Notes under the pieces: generated by a model | Seen by the model: only the letters and a program-made list of their open reading frames with translations | Told to the model about the DNA's origin: nothing | Database searches by the model: none | Assembly (NCBI GenBank): GCA_958419945.1 | Contig: CATZIC010000004.1 | Coordinates: forward strand, 1-47,418 | Reading direction: 5' to 3' | From: an uncultured Clostridia bacterium | GTDB lineage: Bacteria > Bacillota > Clostridia > Christensenellales > Borkfalkiaceae | DNA length: 47,418 nucleotides | In this document: positions 33,772 through 41,948 of the stretch, piece by piece | Layout: every line of letters begins with the position of its first letter | Numbering within the stretch: the stretch's first letter is position 1 | Position numbers and translations under genes: made by a program

Positions 33772-34146
33772 TTATTTAGCAGCCTTTTTAGCAGGCTTTG
33801 CGGTTTTACCCGCTTTGGATGATTTTGCCTCTTGCGCTGCATCAAGCGTTTTGCCGCATTTAGCGCATACTCTTACTTTTTTGCCATCGATTATTGCGTG
33901 GTGAACTCTCGTTCCCTTTCCGCAAGCGGGGCAAACGACTAAAACGTTGGAAGCGTCGATAGGACCGGCCTGATCGATGATGCCGCCCGTTTCTTTAGCG
34001 GAGCGTGCCTTCTGATGCTTCTTCTGAATGTTTACGCCGTCAACTGTGATTCTGTTTTCCTTGGGGAAAGCGGTAAGTACCTTTCCGGTTTTACCGGCGT
34101 CCTTGCCTGTCATAACGTATACTGTATCGTTCTTTTTAACTTTCAT
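33772..34146 (-). CDS. rplX: 50S ribosomal protein L24 with Cys4 and Lys/Ala tail
   Basis: 124 aa. N-terminal KOW motif (DTVYVMTGKDAGKTGKVL), assembly-initiating 23S binder. CPACGKGTRV and CAKCGKTLD give a possible zinc ribbon, seen in many L24 proteins. The final 20 residues are a Lys/Ala/Ser tail (SSKAGKTAKPAKKAAK), extra compared with most homologues. Confidence 0.97.
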   Translation of the reverse strand: MKVKKNDTVYVMTGKDAGKTGKVLTAFPKENRITVDGVNIQKKHQKARSAKETGGIIDQAGPIDASNVLVVCPACGKGTRVHHAIIDGKKVRVCAKCGKTLDAAQEAKSSKAGKTAKPAKKAAK

Positions 34147-34158
34147 AGTACTATCTCC

Positions 34159-34527
34159 TTACAGAACCTCCGGTGCAAGGGAAATAATTCTCATGTAATC
34201 CTTTTCCCTCAATTCTCTTGCGACAGGCCCAAAGATACGGGTGCCTCTCGGCTGTTTCTGAGCGTCGATGATAACGGCTGCGTTATCGTCAAATCTGATG
34301 TGAGTGCCGTCTGCCCTTCTTAAGCCGCTTGTAGTTCTTACTATAACAGCCTTAACGACGTCGCCTTTTTTAACTGCGCCGCCCGGGGTAGCGGTCTTAA
34401 CACTTGCAACTATAACGTCGCCGATGTTACCCCACTTACGATAGGAGCCACCGAGAACTTTTATGCACATTAACTCTTTAGCACCCGAGTTATCTGCTGC
34501 TTTTAATCTTGTTTGTGCTTGTACCAT
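34159..34527 (-). CDS. rplN: 50S ribosomal protein L14
   Basis: 122 aa, subunit-interface protein. RLKAADNSGAKELMCIKVLGG and RIFGPVARELRE are canonical. Confidence 0.98.
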   Translation of the reverse strand: MVQAQTRLKAADNSGAKELMCIKVLGGSYRKWGNIGDVIVASVKTATPGGAVKKGDVVKAVIVRTTSGLRRADGTHIRFDDNAAVIIDAQKQPRGTRIFGPVARELREKDYMRIISLAPEVL

Positions 34528-34540
34528 AGTAGCCCTCCTA

Positions 34541-34795
34541 TTACTTAGCCTTTTCTATAATGGCGGCAACTCTCCAATTCTTGTCCTTGCTTAACTTTCT
34601 GGTTTCAACAATTCTTACCTTGTCGCCGATACCGCACTCGTTATTTTCGTCGTGCGCTTTGAACTTTTTGGATTTGGTGATAGTCTTTTTGTAGAGGGGG
34701 TGTTTAGCCTTTTCTTCTACTACGACTACAACGGTCTTATCCATCTTGTCGGAAGATACGATTCCTACTCTTTCTTTACGTAAATTTCTCATCAT
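34541..34795 (-). CDS. rpsQ: 30S ribosomal protein S17
   Basis: 84 aa, OB-fold 16S rRNA binder. KERVGIVSSDKMDKTVVVVVE and IVETRKLSKDKNWRV are canonical. Confidence 0.98.
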   Translation of the reverse strand: MMRNLRKERVGIVSSDKMDKTVVVVVEEKAKHPLYKKTITKSKKFKAHDENNECGIGDKVRIVETRKLSKDKNWRVAAIIEKAK

Positions 34796-34803
34796 GATCC
34801 TCC

Positions 34804-35001
34804 TTAAGCCTTCTTGATTTCTCTTTCTCTTATAACCGTTTTGACTCTTGCGATATCCTTCTTAACGCCGTTAAGTACGTTAGGATTTTCAAGTTGTCCG
34901 GTTGCGTGACGGAAACGAAGGTTAAAAAGTTCGTCTTTGAGTTCTGCAAGCTTAGTGGTAAGCTCGTCATCAGTCATTTCATGAATCTGTTTCGCTTTCA
35001 T
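34804..35001 (-). CDS. rpmC: 50S ribosomal protein L29
   Basis: 65 aa two-helix protein at the tunnel exit. LKDELFNLRFRHATGQLEN is the family signature. Its start overlaps the rplP stop by one base (TAATG). Confidence 0.97.
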   Translation of the reverse strand: MKAKQIHEMTDDELTTKLAELKDELFNLRFRHATGQLENPNVLNGVKKDIARVKTVIREREIKKA

Positions 35002-35429
35002 TAGCCTTCACTCCCTTCTTCGATATTTTTCTTCATAATTTTGCACTTGCAGGGAAGTTTATGACTTGCAAGTCTTAAAGCTTCTCTTGCGTCTGCTTCG
35101 GGTACGCCTGCGATTTCGAACAATACTCTGCCCGGTTTAACAACGGCAACCCAGTATTCAACGGCACCTTTACCACTACCCATACGGGTTTCGGCAGGTT
35201 TCTTGGTTACAGGTTTGTGGGGGAATATATCAATCCATACCTGTCCGCCACGTTTTGTGAATCTCGTCATTGCGACACGGGCGGCTTCTATCTGATTGGA
35301 AGTAATCCAACTCGGACTTTCTGCGACAAGACCGAATTCGCCGTAAGCAATCTTATTGCCCTTGGTGCATTTGCCTGTCATTCTGCCACGATGTTGTTTT
35401 CTTCTTTTAACTCTCTTAGGCATTAACAT
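35001..35429 (-). CDS. rplP: 50S ribosomal protein L16
   Basis: 142 aa, contacts the A-site tRNA and helps peptidyl transfer. MLMPKRVKRRKQHRGRMTG and MGSGKGAVEYWVAVVKPGR are canonical. Confidence 0.98.
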   Translation of the reverse strand: MLMPKRVKRRKQHRGRMTGKCTKGNKIAYGEFGLVAESPSWITSNQIEAARVAMTRFTKRGGQVWIDIFPHKPVTKKPAETRMGSGKGAVEYWVAVVKPGRVLFEIAGVPEADAREALRLASHKLPCKCKIMKKNIEEGSEG

Positions 35430-35430
35430 A

Positions 35431-36090
35431 TTAAGCTTCGCCTCCTTCTTTTCTCATTCCGCCGAGGACTTCGCCTTTGTAAACCCAGACTTTAACGCCG
35501 ATTGCGCCGAAAGTAGTTCTTGCTACGGCGAAACCGTAATCGATGTCTGCACGAAGCGTCTGCAGAGGAATGGATCCTTCGTGATAGTGCTCGGTTCTTG
35601 CGATTTCGGCACCGTCAAGACGACCGCTGACCATTGCCTTTACACCCTTAGCGCCCAATCTCATTGCACGGGAAATAGCCTGTTTCATGCATCTTCTGAA
35701 AGAAGCACGTTTTTCAAGCTGAGAAGCAATGGATTCAGCAACAAGCTGTGCGTCGCAGTCCGGTTTCTTAACTTCGATAATGTTGATACCGATCTGTTTA
35801 CCCTTTGCGATTTTTCCTAAATCGTTCTTGATAACTTCGATTTCGGCACCCTGCTTACCGATAAGTACGCCGGGACGTGCGGTGTGAATGGTAACCGCGA
35901 TTCTGTTAGCCGCTCTTTCGATAGTGATTCTCGAAATAGCTGCAGCGTAATATTTTTCCTTTATGAACCTTCTGATTTCGTAATCTTCTTTAAGAAACGC
36001 CGAGAAGTTCTTTTTGTCGGCATACCACTGGGTGTCCCAGCCTTTGATAACGCCAACTCTTATTCCATGCGGATTAACTTTTTGTCCCAT
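35431..36090 (-). CDS. rpsC: 30S ribosomal protein S3
   Basis: 219 aa at the mRNA entry tunnel. N-terminal MGQKVNPHGIRVGVIKGWD, KH domain with VLIGKQGAEIEVI, and C-terminal domain GAKGVKAMVSGRLDGAEIAR. Only one base separates it from rplP. Confidence 0.98.
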   Translation of the reverse strand: MGQKVNPHGIRVGVIKGWDTQWYADKKNFSAFLKEDYEIRRFIKEKYYAAAISRITIERAANRIAVTIHTARPGVLIGKQGAEIEVIKNDLGKIAKGKQIGINIIEVKKPDCDAQLVAESIASQLEKRASFRRCMKQAISRAMRLGAKGVKAMVSGRLDGAEIARTEHYHEGSIPLQTLRADIDYGFAVARTTFGAIGVKVWVYKGEVLGGMRKEGGEA

Positions 36091-36103
36091 AGTGTCCTCC
36101 TGA

Positions 36104-36490
36104 TTACGCCTGTGCGTCTAAAACCACCGTGATGTGGCTGGTGCGCTTTAAGATTCTGAAGCCACGGCCGTGAGCCATAGGTTGCATTCTCTTAAGTGTA
36201 GGACCCATATCTGCGTAACATTCGGCAACGTAAAGGTCCTGAGGGTTCATAGAATTGTTATGTTCTGCATTTGCGCTTGCGGACATAATAACCTTTTTGA
36301 TAGGTTCTGCGCCGGCTTTTCTGCAGTTTTCCAAAATTGCGACTGCTTCGTTCACCTTTTTGCCTCTTACAAGGTCGAGAACTACTCTTACCTTATACGG
36401 GGAAATACGCACGTATTTAGCGCATGCTCTTGGTCTTCTGTCTTTGTTTTCTGCAATTCTTGCAGCCTTTAATTTCATGTTCTTTGCCAT
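36104..36490 (-). CDS. rplV: 50S ribosomal protein L22
   Basis: 128 aa, lines the exit tunnel with its long hairpin. YVRISPYKVRVVLDLVRGK and GRGFRILKRTSHITVVL are canonical. Confidence 0.98.
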   Translation of the reverse strand: MAKNMKLKAARIAENKDRRPRACAKYVRISPYKVRVVLDLVRGKKVNEAVAILENCRKAGAEPIKKVIMSASANAEHNNSMNPQDLYVAECYADMGPTLKRMQPMAHGRGFRILKRTSHITVVLDAQA

Positions 36491-36503
36491 AGTTATCTAC
36501 TCC

Positions 36504-36782
36504 TTACTTCGCGCCGGTAGTCTTGGCACCTGCGTGTCCTTTGAAAGTTCTCGTAGGAGCAAATTCACCGAGTTTGCAGCCTACCATGTCTTCCGTAATG
36601 TACACGGGCACGTGCTTCCTGCCGTCGTAAACGGCGATCGTATGACCGACCATCTGCGGGAATATCGTGGAAGATCTTGACCAGGTTTTTAAAACCGTCT
36701 TTTTGTTTTCTGCGTTTAAAGCCTCTATTCTTGCGAGTAATTTAGGTTGCACGAAAGGCCCTTTCTTTACACTTCTACTCAT
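36504..36782 (-). CDS. rpsS: 30S ribosomal protein S19
   Basis: 92 aa, head protein. SRSVKKGPFVQPKLL and GHTIAVYDGRKHVPVYI are canonical. Confidence 0.98.
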   Translation of the reverse strand: MSRSVKKGPFVQPKLLARIEALNAENKKTVLKTWSRSSTIFPQMVGHTIAVYDGRKHVPVYITEDMVGCKLGEFAPTRTFKGHAGAKTTGAK

Positions 36783-36794
36783 ATCGGATCCTCC

Positions 36795-37622
36795 TTAATT
36801 AACGCGTTTGAGAATAAACTTATCAGTCTTATTCTTCTTCTTTCTGGTCTTATAACCGAGCGCCGGTTTACCCCAAGGTGTCTGAGGACCGGGACGGCCT
36901 ACAGGTGATTTGCCTTCGCCACCGCCGTGAGGATGGTCGCAGGGGTTCATAACCGAACCACGGACCGTGGGACGAATACCCATATGACGAACCTTACCTG
37001 CTTTACCGATACGAATGATTTCGTGATCGAGATTACCGACTTGGCCGATAGTTGCTTTGCAGTTTAACTGAACGTATCTCATTTCACCGCTGGGCATCTT
37101 CAAAGTAGCAAGTTTTTCGTCTTTTGCCATGAGCTGAGCAGCCATACCTGCAGCGCGGGCAAACTGTCCGCCTTTACCGGGCTGAAGCTCGATGTTGTGT
37201 ATCATGGTACCAACGGGGATAAGCGCGAGTTTAAGGCAGTTACCGACTTTGATATCGGCAGTGTCGCCGCTCATAAGCTTGTCACCGACCTTTAATCCGT
37301 AAGGCGCGAGAATGTATCTCTTTTCGCCGTCGGCATAGCATAAAAGTGCGATGTTTGCGCTTCTGTTGGGATCGTATTCGATGGTTTTAACAACCGCTTC
37401 GATACCGTCTTTGTTTCTCTTGAAATCGATGATACGGTATTTTGTTCTGTTGCCGCCGCCGTGATGACGAACGGTTATCTTACCCTGTGCGTTTCTTCCG
37501 CCCGTATGACGTTGATCTTCGAGTAAAGATCTTTCCGGGGTAGTCGTAGTAATTTCTTCAAAAGTGCTTACCGACATGAAACGGCGTGCAGGCGTTGTAG
37601 GTTTATATCTTTTAATACCCAT
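36795..37622 (-). CDS. rplB: 50S ribosomal protein L2
   Basis: 275 aa, close to the peptidyl-transferase centre. Core VGQVGNLDHE and the highly conserved NPCDHPHGGGEGKSPVGRPG, with the basic C-terminal tail. Confidence 0.98.
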   Translation of the reverse strand: MGIKRYKPTTPARRFMSVSTFEEITTTTPERSLLEDQRHTGGRNAQGKITVRHHGGGNRTKYRIIDFKRNKDGIEAVVKTIEYDPNRSANIALLCYADGEKRYILAPYGLKVGDKLMSGDTADIKVGNCLKLALIPVGTMIHNIELQPGKGGQFARAAGMAAQLMAKDEKLATLKMPSGEMRYVQLNCKATIGQVGNLDHEIIRIGKAGKVRHMGIRPTVRGSVMNPCDHPHGGGEGKSPVGRPGPQTPWGKPALGYKTRKKKNKTDKFILKRVN

Positions 37623-37640
37623 TTTTCAATTCCTCCACCA

Positions 37641-37931
37641 TTACGAGAGCGACTTGAAGAACTCAATGTCCTTGCTCGCTTCGGTCAATTTAACGACTGC
37701 CTTCTTATAAGAGGGAGTAAAACCTTGGTTTCTGCCCATTCTCTTAAGTTTGCCACGGCAGTTAGCAGTGTTTACTTTTTCCACTTTGACGTTGAAAAGT
37801 TCTTCAACCGCAAGTTTTATCTGGGTTTTGTTTGCTCTTTTGTCAACGACGAAAGTATATCTCTTGTTCTCGATGGTACCGTAAGTTTTTTCGGTGAGAA
37901 CAGGTTTTATGATAATATCTCTTGCTTCCAT
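37641..37931 (-). CDS. rplW: 50S ribosomal protein L23
   Basis: 96 aa, docking site at the tunnel exit for trigger factor and SRP. DIIIKPVLTEKTYG and FVVDKRANKTQIKLAVEELFNV are canonical. Overlaps rplD by one base. Confidence 0.98.
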   Translation of the reverse strand: MEARDIIIKPVLTEKTYGTIENKRYTFVVDKRANKTQIKLAVEELFNVKVEKVNTANCRGKLKRMGRNQGFTPSYKKAVVKLTEASKDIEFFKSLS

Positions 37932-38557
37932 TATTCTCCGTAAACCTCCTGTAATTTTTCAACAGAGCCTTTTGCGAGAACGATTACGCTGTTTTTAACG
38001 ATGTCGTAGGTGTTGAGTTGTTCAACGGGAAGGGTGAAAAGATTTTTGAGGTTTCTTGCTGCCCTTATTACCTTTTCGTCGTTGTTGCACATAACGATAA
38101 GAACGGACTTTTCAAACTTGAATGCGTCTAAGAACGCAACCATTTCTTTGGTCTTGCCTTGTGCAACCGCTACTTCGTCGATTACGTAAAACTCGTTATC
38201 GGCAAGTTTTCTCGATAGTGCGGAGAACATTGCGATTCTCTTCGCACAGATGTTCATTTTCTTACTGAAATCTCTTGACTTGGGTGCGAATACCACGCCG
38301 CCTTTGATCCACTGAGGAGCTCTCGTGGAACCCTGACGGGCATTACCGGTACCTTTCTGACGATACGGCTTCTTGCCGCCGCCTCTTACTTCGGTTCTGG
38401 TTAAAGAGCTTTTCGTACCCTGTCTTTCGTTTGCTAATCTTGTAACGACTGCCTGATGAATAAGCGGTTCGTTGTATTCGATGCAGAAAAGGTTCTCGTC
38501 AAGTTCGACAACGCCTTTTTCCTGAGCATTCATATTATATAATTTTACGCTTGGCAT
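37931..38557 (-). CDS. rplD: 50S ribosomal protein L4
   Basis: 208 aa. The extended tunnel loop TEVRGGGKKPYRQKGTGNAR is clear. In E. coli L4 represses the S10 operon through its leader RNA; a structured leader candidate exists here at 39687-39861. Confidence 0.98.
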   Translation of the reverse strand: MPSVKLYNMNAQEKGVVELDENLFCIEYNEPLIHQAVVTRLANERQGTKSSLTRTEVRGGGKKPYRQKGTGNARQGSTRAPQWIKGGVVFAPKSRDFSKKMNICAKRIAMFSALSRKLADNEFYVIDEVAVAQGKTKEMVAFLDAFKFEKSVLIVMCNNDEKVIRAARNLKNLFTLPVEQLNTYDIVKNSVIVLAKGSVEKLQEVYGE

Positions 38558-38571
38558 TATCTGAACCCTCC

Positions 38572-39204
38572 TTATGCTTTAACACTGTTTTTGATAGAAA
38601 CAATTCCACCCTTGGGTCCGGGAACGGCACCGCGAACGAGTATTGCGTTTCTTGCCTTGTCGACTTTAACTACTTCGAGATTCTGAATAGTTACCTGTTC
38701 GACACCGTATTGACCTGCTAAGTGTTTGTTTTTAAATACCCTTGACGGATCGCTTATGGAACCCATGGAACCGACTTCTCTGTGAACGGGGCCTACGCCG
38801 TGCGTTTCTTTAAGTCTGTGTTGATTCCATCTTTTGATAACACCGGTGAAGCCGTGGCCTTTGGTGATGCCAACAACGTCTACCCTGTCGCCTTCTGCAA
38901 AAGTGTCGCAGCTAACCATTTTGCCTACTTCGTAAGTTTCGGCATTGTCAAGACGGAATTCTTTAAGATATTTGTGAGGTTCTACGCCTGCTTTCTTAAA
39001 CTGACCGAGATTGGGTTTATTCAGCTCCTTTTCGGATACCTTTTTAAAACCTAACTTAACTGCGGAATATCCGTCGCGGTCTACTGTCTTGACCTGAACA
39101 ACCGGGCAGGGACCTGCCTCGATTACGGTAACGGGGATTACTTTTCCATCGGGGGAAAAGATCTGCGTCATACCTAATTTTCTTCCAATGATTGCTTTAT
39201 TCAT
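38572..39204 (-). CDS. rplC: 50S ribosomal protein L3
   Basis: 210 aa. AIIGRKLGMTQIF start and the loop GHGFTGVIKRWNQHRLKETH reaching the peptidyl-transferase centre are canonical. Confidence 0.98.
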   Translation of the reverse strand: MNKAIIGRKLGMTQIFSPDGKVIPVTVIEAGPCPVVQVKTVDRDGYSAVKLGFKKVSEKELNKPNLGQFKKAGVEPHKYLKEFRLDNAETYEVGKMVSCDTFAEGDRVDVVGITKGHGFTGVIKRWNQHRLKETHGVGPVHREVGSMGSISDPSRVFKNKHLAGQYGVEQVTIQNLEVVKVDKARNAILVRGAVPGPKGGIVSIKNSVKA

Positions 39205-39240
39205 AGATAAAGTTCACCTCCGTATATTTTAAAAAAAGGA

Positions 39241-39540
39241 TTACAATTTGATCTTTACGTCTACGCCTGCGGGAAGATGAATGCTGTCTAATATCTTCGC
39301 GTTGGTGGAGTAGATGTCTATAAGACGTTTGTGAGTTCTTAATTCGAACTGTTCACGACTGTCTTTATACTTGTGCGGGGAACGCAAAATAGTAACGATT
39401 TCCTTCTCTGTAGGAAGGGGAATAGGGCCGCTTATCTTAGCGCCGGCTTTCTTCATCGTTTCTACGATACGTGCCGTGGCTTGGTCTACCATGTTGTGGT
39501 CGTAAGCCGATAATTTGATTCTGATTTTCTGTCCTGCCAT
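39241..39540 (-). CDS. rpsJ: 30S ribosomal protein S10
   Basis: 99 aa, also the NusE transcription factor. KIRIKLSAYDHNMVDQATARIV and GPIPLPTEKEIVTILRSPH are canonical. First gene of the operon; GGAGG site. No clear promoter lies between it and the upstream terminator at 39687. Confidence 0.98.
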   Translation of the reverse strand: MAGQKIRIKLSAYDHNMVDQATARIVETMKKAGAKISGPIPLPTEKEIVTILRSPHKYKDSREQFELRTHKRLIDIYSTNAKILDSIHLPAGVDVKIKL

Positions 39541-39686
39541 TTTAGTTCCTCCATTTTATACTAACGAATTAAGTTGTCGGCGCTTTATAGGACTTTTTTT
39601 ATCGCCGAAATTCCCTGATTATTGCTGTGATTTGTAGGAATTTCATTTTTGACAACTTTGCCGTGTGTATCGAACCGTAGGCCATT

Positions 39687-39721
39687 AAAAAATCATCTGC
39701 GCTGTGATATATAGCAGATGA
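39687..39721 (-). terminator. Terminator/attenuator of the RNA upstream of rpsJ
   Basis: Minus strand TCATCTGC, 13-base loop, GCAGATGA, then T6. It either ends an independent RNA or attenuates the S10 operon 147 bases upstream of rpsJ. Confidence 0.85.
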
Positions 39722-39861
39722 CTTAAATCCCTTAGGGCTCGGTTAGTCGCAGAGGTAAATCCCCCACATTTGTCAGTGAAAATTATCTTCCCGGCAGTAT
39801 GAACAATCTTGTTCACTTACGGGGTTTAAAGTAACTTTTCACCTCAACCCTTTTACACAGC
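39687..39861 (-). ncRNA. Candidate structured RNA (6S-like RNA or S10-operon leader)
   Basis: A near-perfect promoter predicts a start at G39861 and a strong terminator ends at 39687, giving 175 nt with no plausible ORF. Nested long-range pairings are visible (RNA numbering): GCUGUG 1-6 with CACAGC 156-161, GGUU 13-16 with AACC 118-121. GAGGU 17-21 pairs with ACCUC 106-110, and UAAACCCC 34-41 with GGGGGAUUUA 97-106 (terminal A shared). Small hairpins (GAACA-AGAU-UGUUC; CCCUAAGGG) sit inside. An extended rod whose 5' end pairs near its 3' end, at about 180 nt, fits 6S RNA. The place in front of rpsJ equally fits a ribosomal-protein leader with an attenuator. The rest of the 564-base gap 39541-40104 holds the pdxT terminator and a degenerate SIR-like sequence near 39573. 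Confidence 0.6.
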
Positions 39862-39867
39862 GTATCA

Positions 39868-39896
39868 ATAATACAATAAATGGATTATATTGTCAA
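39868..39896 (-). promoter_or_regulatory. Promoter of the structured RNA and probably the S10 operon
   Basis: Perfect TTGACA (39896-39891), 17-base spacer, TATTAT (39873-39868) on the minus strand. Confidence 0.85.
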
Positions 39897-40021
39897 ACGA
39901 TTTTTCACGGTTTTTTTAAAAAAATCGATGAAATCCTAAAATTGCATAAAACTGCCGTGCTTAGTGCCTATATTATATAATAAGGTCGTGAGATTTTCAA
40001 CCTTTTTACTCACTTTTTTAT

Positions 40022-40059
40022 CCAAAAGCGACGAAGTATAAGAGCTTCGTCGCTTTTGG
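40022..40059 (-). terminator. pdxST terminator
   Basis: Perfect 15-bp palindromic stem (CCAAAAGCGACGAAG) with an 8-base loop, T-run within the arm; 45 bases after pdxT. Confidence 0.85.
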
Positions 40060-40104
40060 TCCACGTTTATAAACGCTGTTTCGGTTATTTCATTTTTGCC
40101 GCCG

Positions 40105-40683
40105 CTATGAACGGGTTCTATCTTTCACCATATTCAAAAAGTACTCGTGTACACGCAAATCGTCGGTACATTCGGGGTGGAAGGAAGTCGCAAGTATATT
40201 ACCTTGCCGAACGGCAACTATATTACCGTCAACGACGGACAAGACCTCTACACCACTTTCCACCGATTCAAAGTACGGGGCGCGGATAAATGTCATAGGC
40301 ACGCTGCCTATTCCTTTAAATTCCCCTTCGGTAACGAATGAAGCAAGTTGTCTGCCGTATGCGTTGCGTTTTACTGTTGCGTTTAAAAGCCCTAAATGCA
40401 CGGTATCGTCGCCGTAAATTTTTTTAGCAAGAAGTATCATTCCCGCACAGGTTCCGAAAACCGGCAATCCGTTTTTGATTGCGGCCTTTATGGGTTCGTA
40501 AAGACCTTCTTCACGCAAAAGTTTGCCTTGAACGGTGGATTCGCCGCCCGGTAAAACCAAGCCTTCGATATCTTCGGTAAACTGAGAAAGACGGCGGATT
40601 TCACACACGCTTGCGCCGAGTTTTTCAAGCATTGCTTCATGTTCGGCAAAAGCGCCCTGAAGAGCCAAAACCCCTATTTTCAC
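40105..40683 (-). CDS. pdxT: PLP synthase glutaminase subunit
   Basis: 192 aa. Class I glutaminase that hydrolyses glutamine and passes ammonia to PdxS. GVLALQGAFAEHE start, oxyanion motif LPGGEST, nucleophile Cys in FGTCAGMIL and the His-Glu pair in SFHPECTDD. Two bases after pdxS, so translation is coupled. Confidence 0.97.
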   Translation of the reverse strand: MKIGVLALQGAFAEHEAMLEKLGASVCEIRRLSQFTEDIEGLVLPGGESTVQGKLLREEGLYEPIKAAIKNGLPVFGTCAGMILLAKKIYGDDTVHLGLLNATVKRNAYGRQLASFVTEGEFKGIGSVPMTFIRAPYFESVESGVEVLSVVDGNIVAVRQGNILATSFHPECTDDLRVHEYFLNMVKDRTRS

Positions 40684-40685
40684 AA

Positions 40686-41555
40686 TTATTTACCTCTTTC
40701 AGCCATTAAAAGTTTTATTTCCTGTTCGTTGATGCCCACCATAGCTTCGCCGAGGTCTTCGGAAAGTTCCGCCAAAATCTTGGGATCGTCGTAGTTTGTA
40801 ACCGCTTTTACGATAGCACGGGCACGCTTTTCGGGATTGCCGGATTTGAATATACCGCTTCCGACGAAAACCCCTTCCGCACCTAACTGCATCATAAGGG
40901 AAGCGTCAGCAGGGGTTGCAATGCCGCCCGCCGCAAAGTTAACGACCGGAAGTTTACCCTTATTATGAACGTCTAAAAGAAGTTCGTAAGGCACGCGAAG
41001 ATTTTTAGCCTCCTCGTAAAGTTCGTCCTCGCTCATGTTTTGGACGGCACGAATCTGACTCATCATAAGGCGCATATGTTTTACCGCCTGAACGACGTCG
41101 CCGGTACCCGGTTCCCCTTTAGTCCTTATCATAGAAGCACCTTCGGAAATACGCCTTAAAGCTTCGCCGAGGTCTCTTGCGCCGCACACAAACGGAGCGT
41201 CAAATTTTCTCTTGTCGATATGGTAAACGTCGTCTGCGGGGGACAAAACCTCGCTTTCGTCGATAAAGTCTATATCTATAGCCTGCAAAATCTGCGCTTC
41301 GGCGATGTGGCCGATACGGCATTTTGCCATTACGGGAATGGAAACGGCTTCCTGTATGCCCTTAATCATTTTTGGATCGGACATTCTGGAAACGCCGCCT
41401 GCCGCCCTTATATCTGCGGGAATACGTTCAAGCGCCATTACCGCGCAAGCCCCTGCGGCTTCCGCAATTTTAGCCTGTTCGGGGGTGGTAACGTCCATAA
41501 TTACGCCGCCTTTAAGCATCTCGGCAAGATTTTTGTTTATTCTATCACGAGCCAT
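40686..41555 (-). CDS. pdxS: PLP synthase subunit PdxS
   Basis: 289 aa (beta-alpha)8 barrel that makes pyridoxal 5'-phosphate from ribose 5-phosphate, glyceraldehyde 3-phosphate and ammonia. Active-site motifs GGVIMDVTTPEQAKIAEAAG, PVMAKCRIGH (Lys for the Schiff base) and RTKGEPGTGDVV are present. Forms the deoxyxylulose-independent vitamin B6 route with PdxT. Confidence 0.98.
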   Translation of the reverse strand: MARDRINKNLAEMLKGGVIMDVTTPEQAKIAEAAGACAVMALERIPADIRAAGGVSRMSDPKMIKGIQEAVSIPVMAKCRIGHIAEAQILQAIDIDFIDESEVLSPADDVYHIDKRKFDAPFVCGARDLGEALRRISEGASMIRTKGEPGTGDVVQAVKHMRLMMSQIRAVQNMSEDELYEEAKNLRVPYELLLDVHNKGKLPVVNFAAGGIATPADASLMMQLGAEGVFVGSGIFKSGNPEKRARAIVKAVTNYDDPKILAELSEDLGEAMVGINEQEIKLLMAERGK

Positions 41556-41606
41556 TTATTAACACCTCTTTACGTGTAATAATATATTTCTTTTAATACT
41601 CGTATG

Positions 41607-41635
41607 ATTATATCATTATTTTTTATTTCGGTCAA
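41607..41635 (-). promoter_or_regulatory. Promoter of pdxST
   Basis: TTGACC (41635-41630), 17-base spacer, perfect TATAAT (41612-41607) on the minus strand. Confidence 0.85.
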
Positions 41636-41711
41636 GAAAATTTTGCAGTAAAAAGGTTTGTCCGCAAAAAAGAGGACAAGTATACAACGTAAGACAATCC
41701 GTACCCCATTT

Positions 41712-41738
41712 TAAATCCGCAACTCCACTCTCAACACC
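41712..41738 (+). repeat. Intergenic module TAAATCCGCAACTCC, copy 1
   Basis: Its first 26 bases (TAAATCCGCAACTCCACTCT and CAACAC) are identical to 41861-41886. Related to the pyrimidine-rich modules at 12434 and 16241. The 393-base gap 41556-41948 is made of this module, a REP-like element, three SIRs and the pdxS promoter. Confidence 0.75.
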
Positions 41739-41755
41739 CCACACTTACCGCACCC

Positions 41756-41792
41756 CGTCATTGCGAGGAGCGGAAGCTCCGTGGCAATCCAG
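41756..41792 (+). repeat. REP-like palindromic element, copy 3
   Basis: CGTCATTGCGAG, GAGCGGAAGCTCC hairpin core, then GTGGCAATCCAG. The core differs from copies 1 and 2 but remains palindromic. Confidence 0.85.
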
Positions 41793-41814
41793 TCGTCATG
41801 GCAAAAAAATTGTT

Positions 41815-41838
41815 AAAAGTGGGGCTATATGCCCGTTA
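41815..41838 (-). repeat. SIR copy 16
   Basis: Minus strand TAACGGGCATATAG, CCCC, ACTTTT. Confidence 0.85.
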
Positions 41839-41860
41839 ACGACCATTTTATATGATGTTT

Positions 41861-41887
41861 TAAATCCGCAACTCCACTCTCAACACT
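41861..41887 (+). repeat. Intergenic module TAAATCCGCAACTCC, copy 2
   Basis: First 26 bases identical to copy 1 at 41712; followed directly by the SIR pair. Confidence 0.75.
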
Positions 41888-41897
41888 CCAAACTAAA

Positions 41898-41942
41898 AAA
41901 AGTCCCGCTATAAGCAATTAATCGACCTATAGAGGGACTTTT
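41898..41942 (-). terminator. plsC terminator made of two head-to-head SIRs
   Basis: A reverse SIR lacking one base (41898-41920, variable CGGG) and a forward SIR (41919-41942, variable AGGG) share TTAA at the centre. Together they form a long inverted repeat with AAAAAGTCCC/GGGACTTTTT arms, 7 bases past the plsC stop. Confidence 0.75.
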
Positions 41943-41948
41943 TTGGTT

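Noticed and set aside
35356..35820. Long plus-strand open frames opposite ribosomal genes
   Set aside because: Composition and position are those of antisense shadows; no ribosome binding sites and no recognisable protein.
39570..39596. Possible decayed SIR (TTTATAGGACTTTTTT) before rpsJ
   Set aside because: The variable bases and left arm do not align; too degenerate to count.
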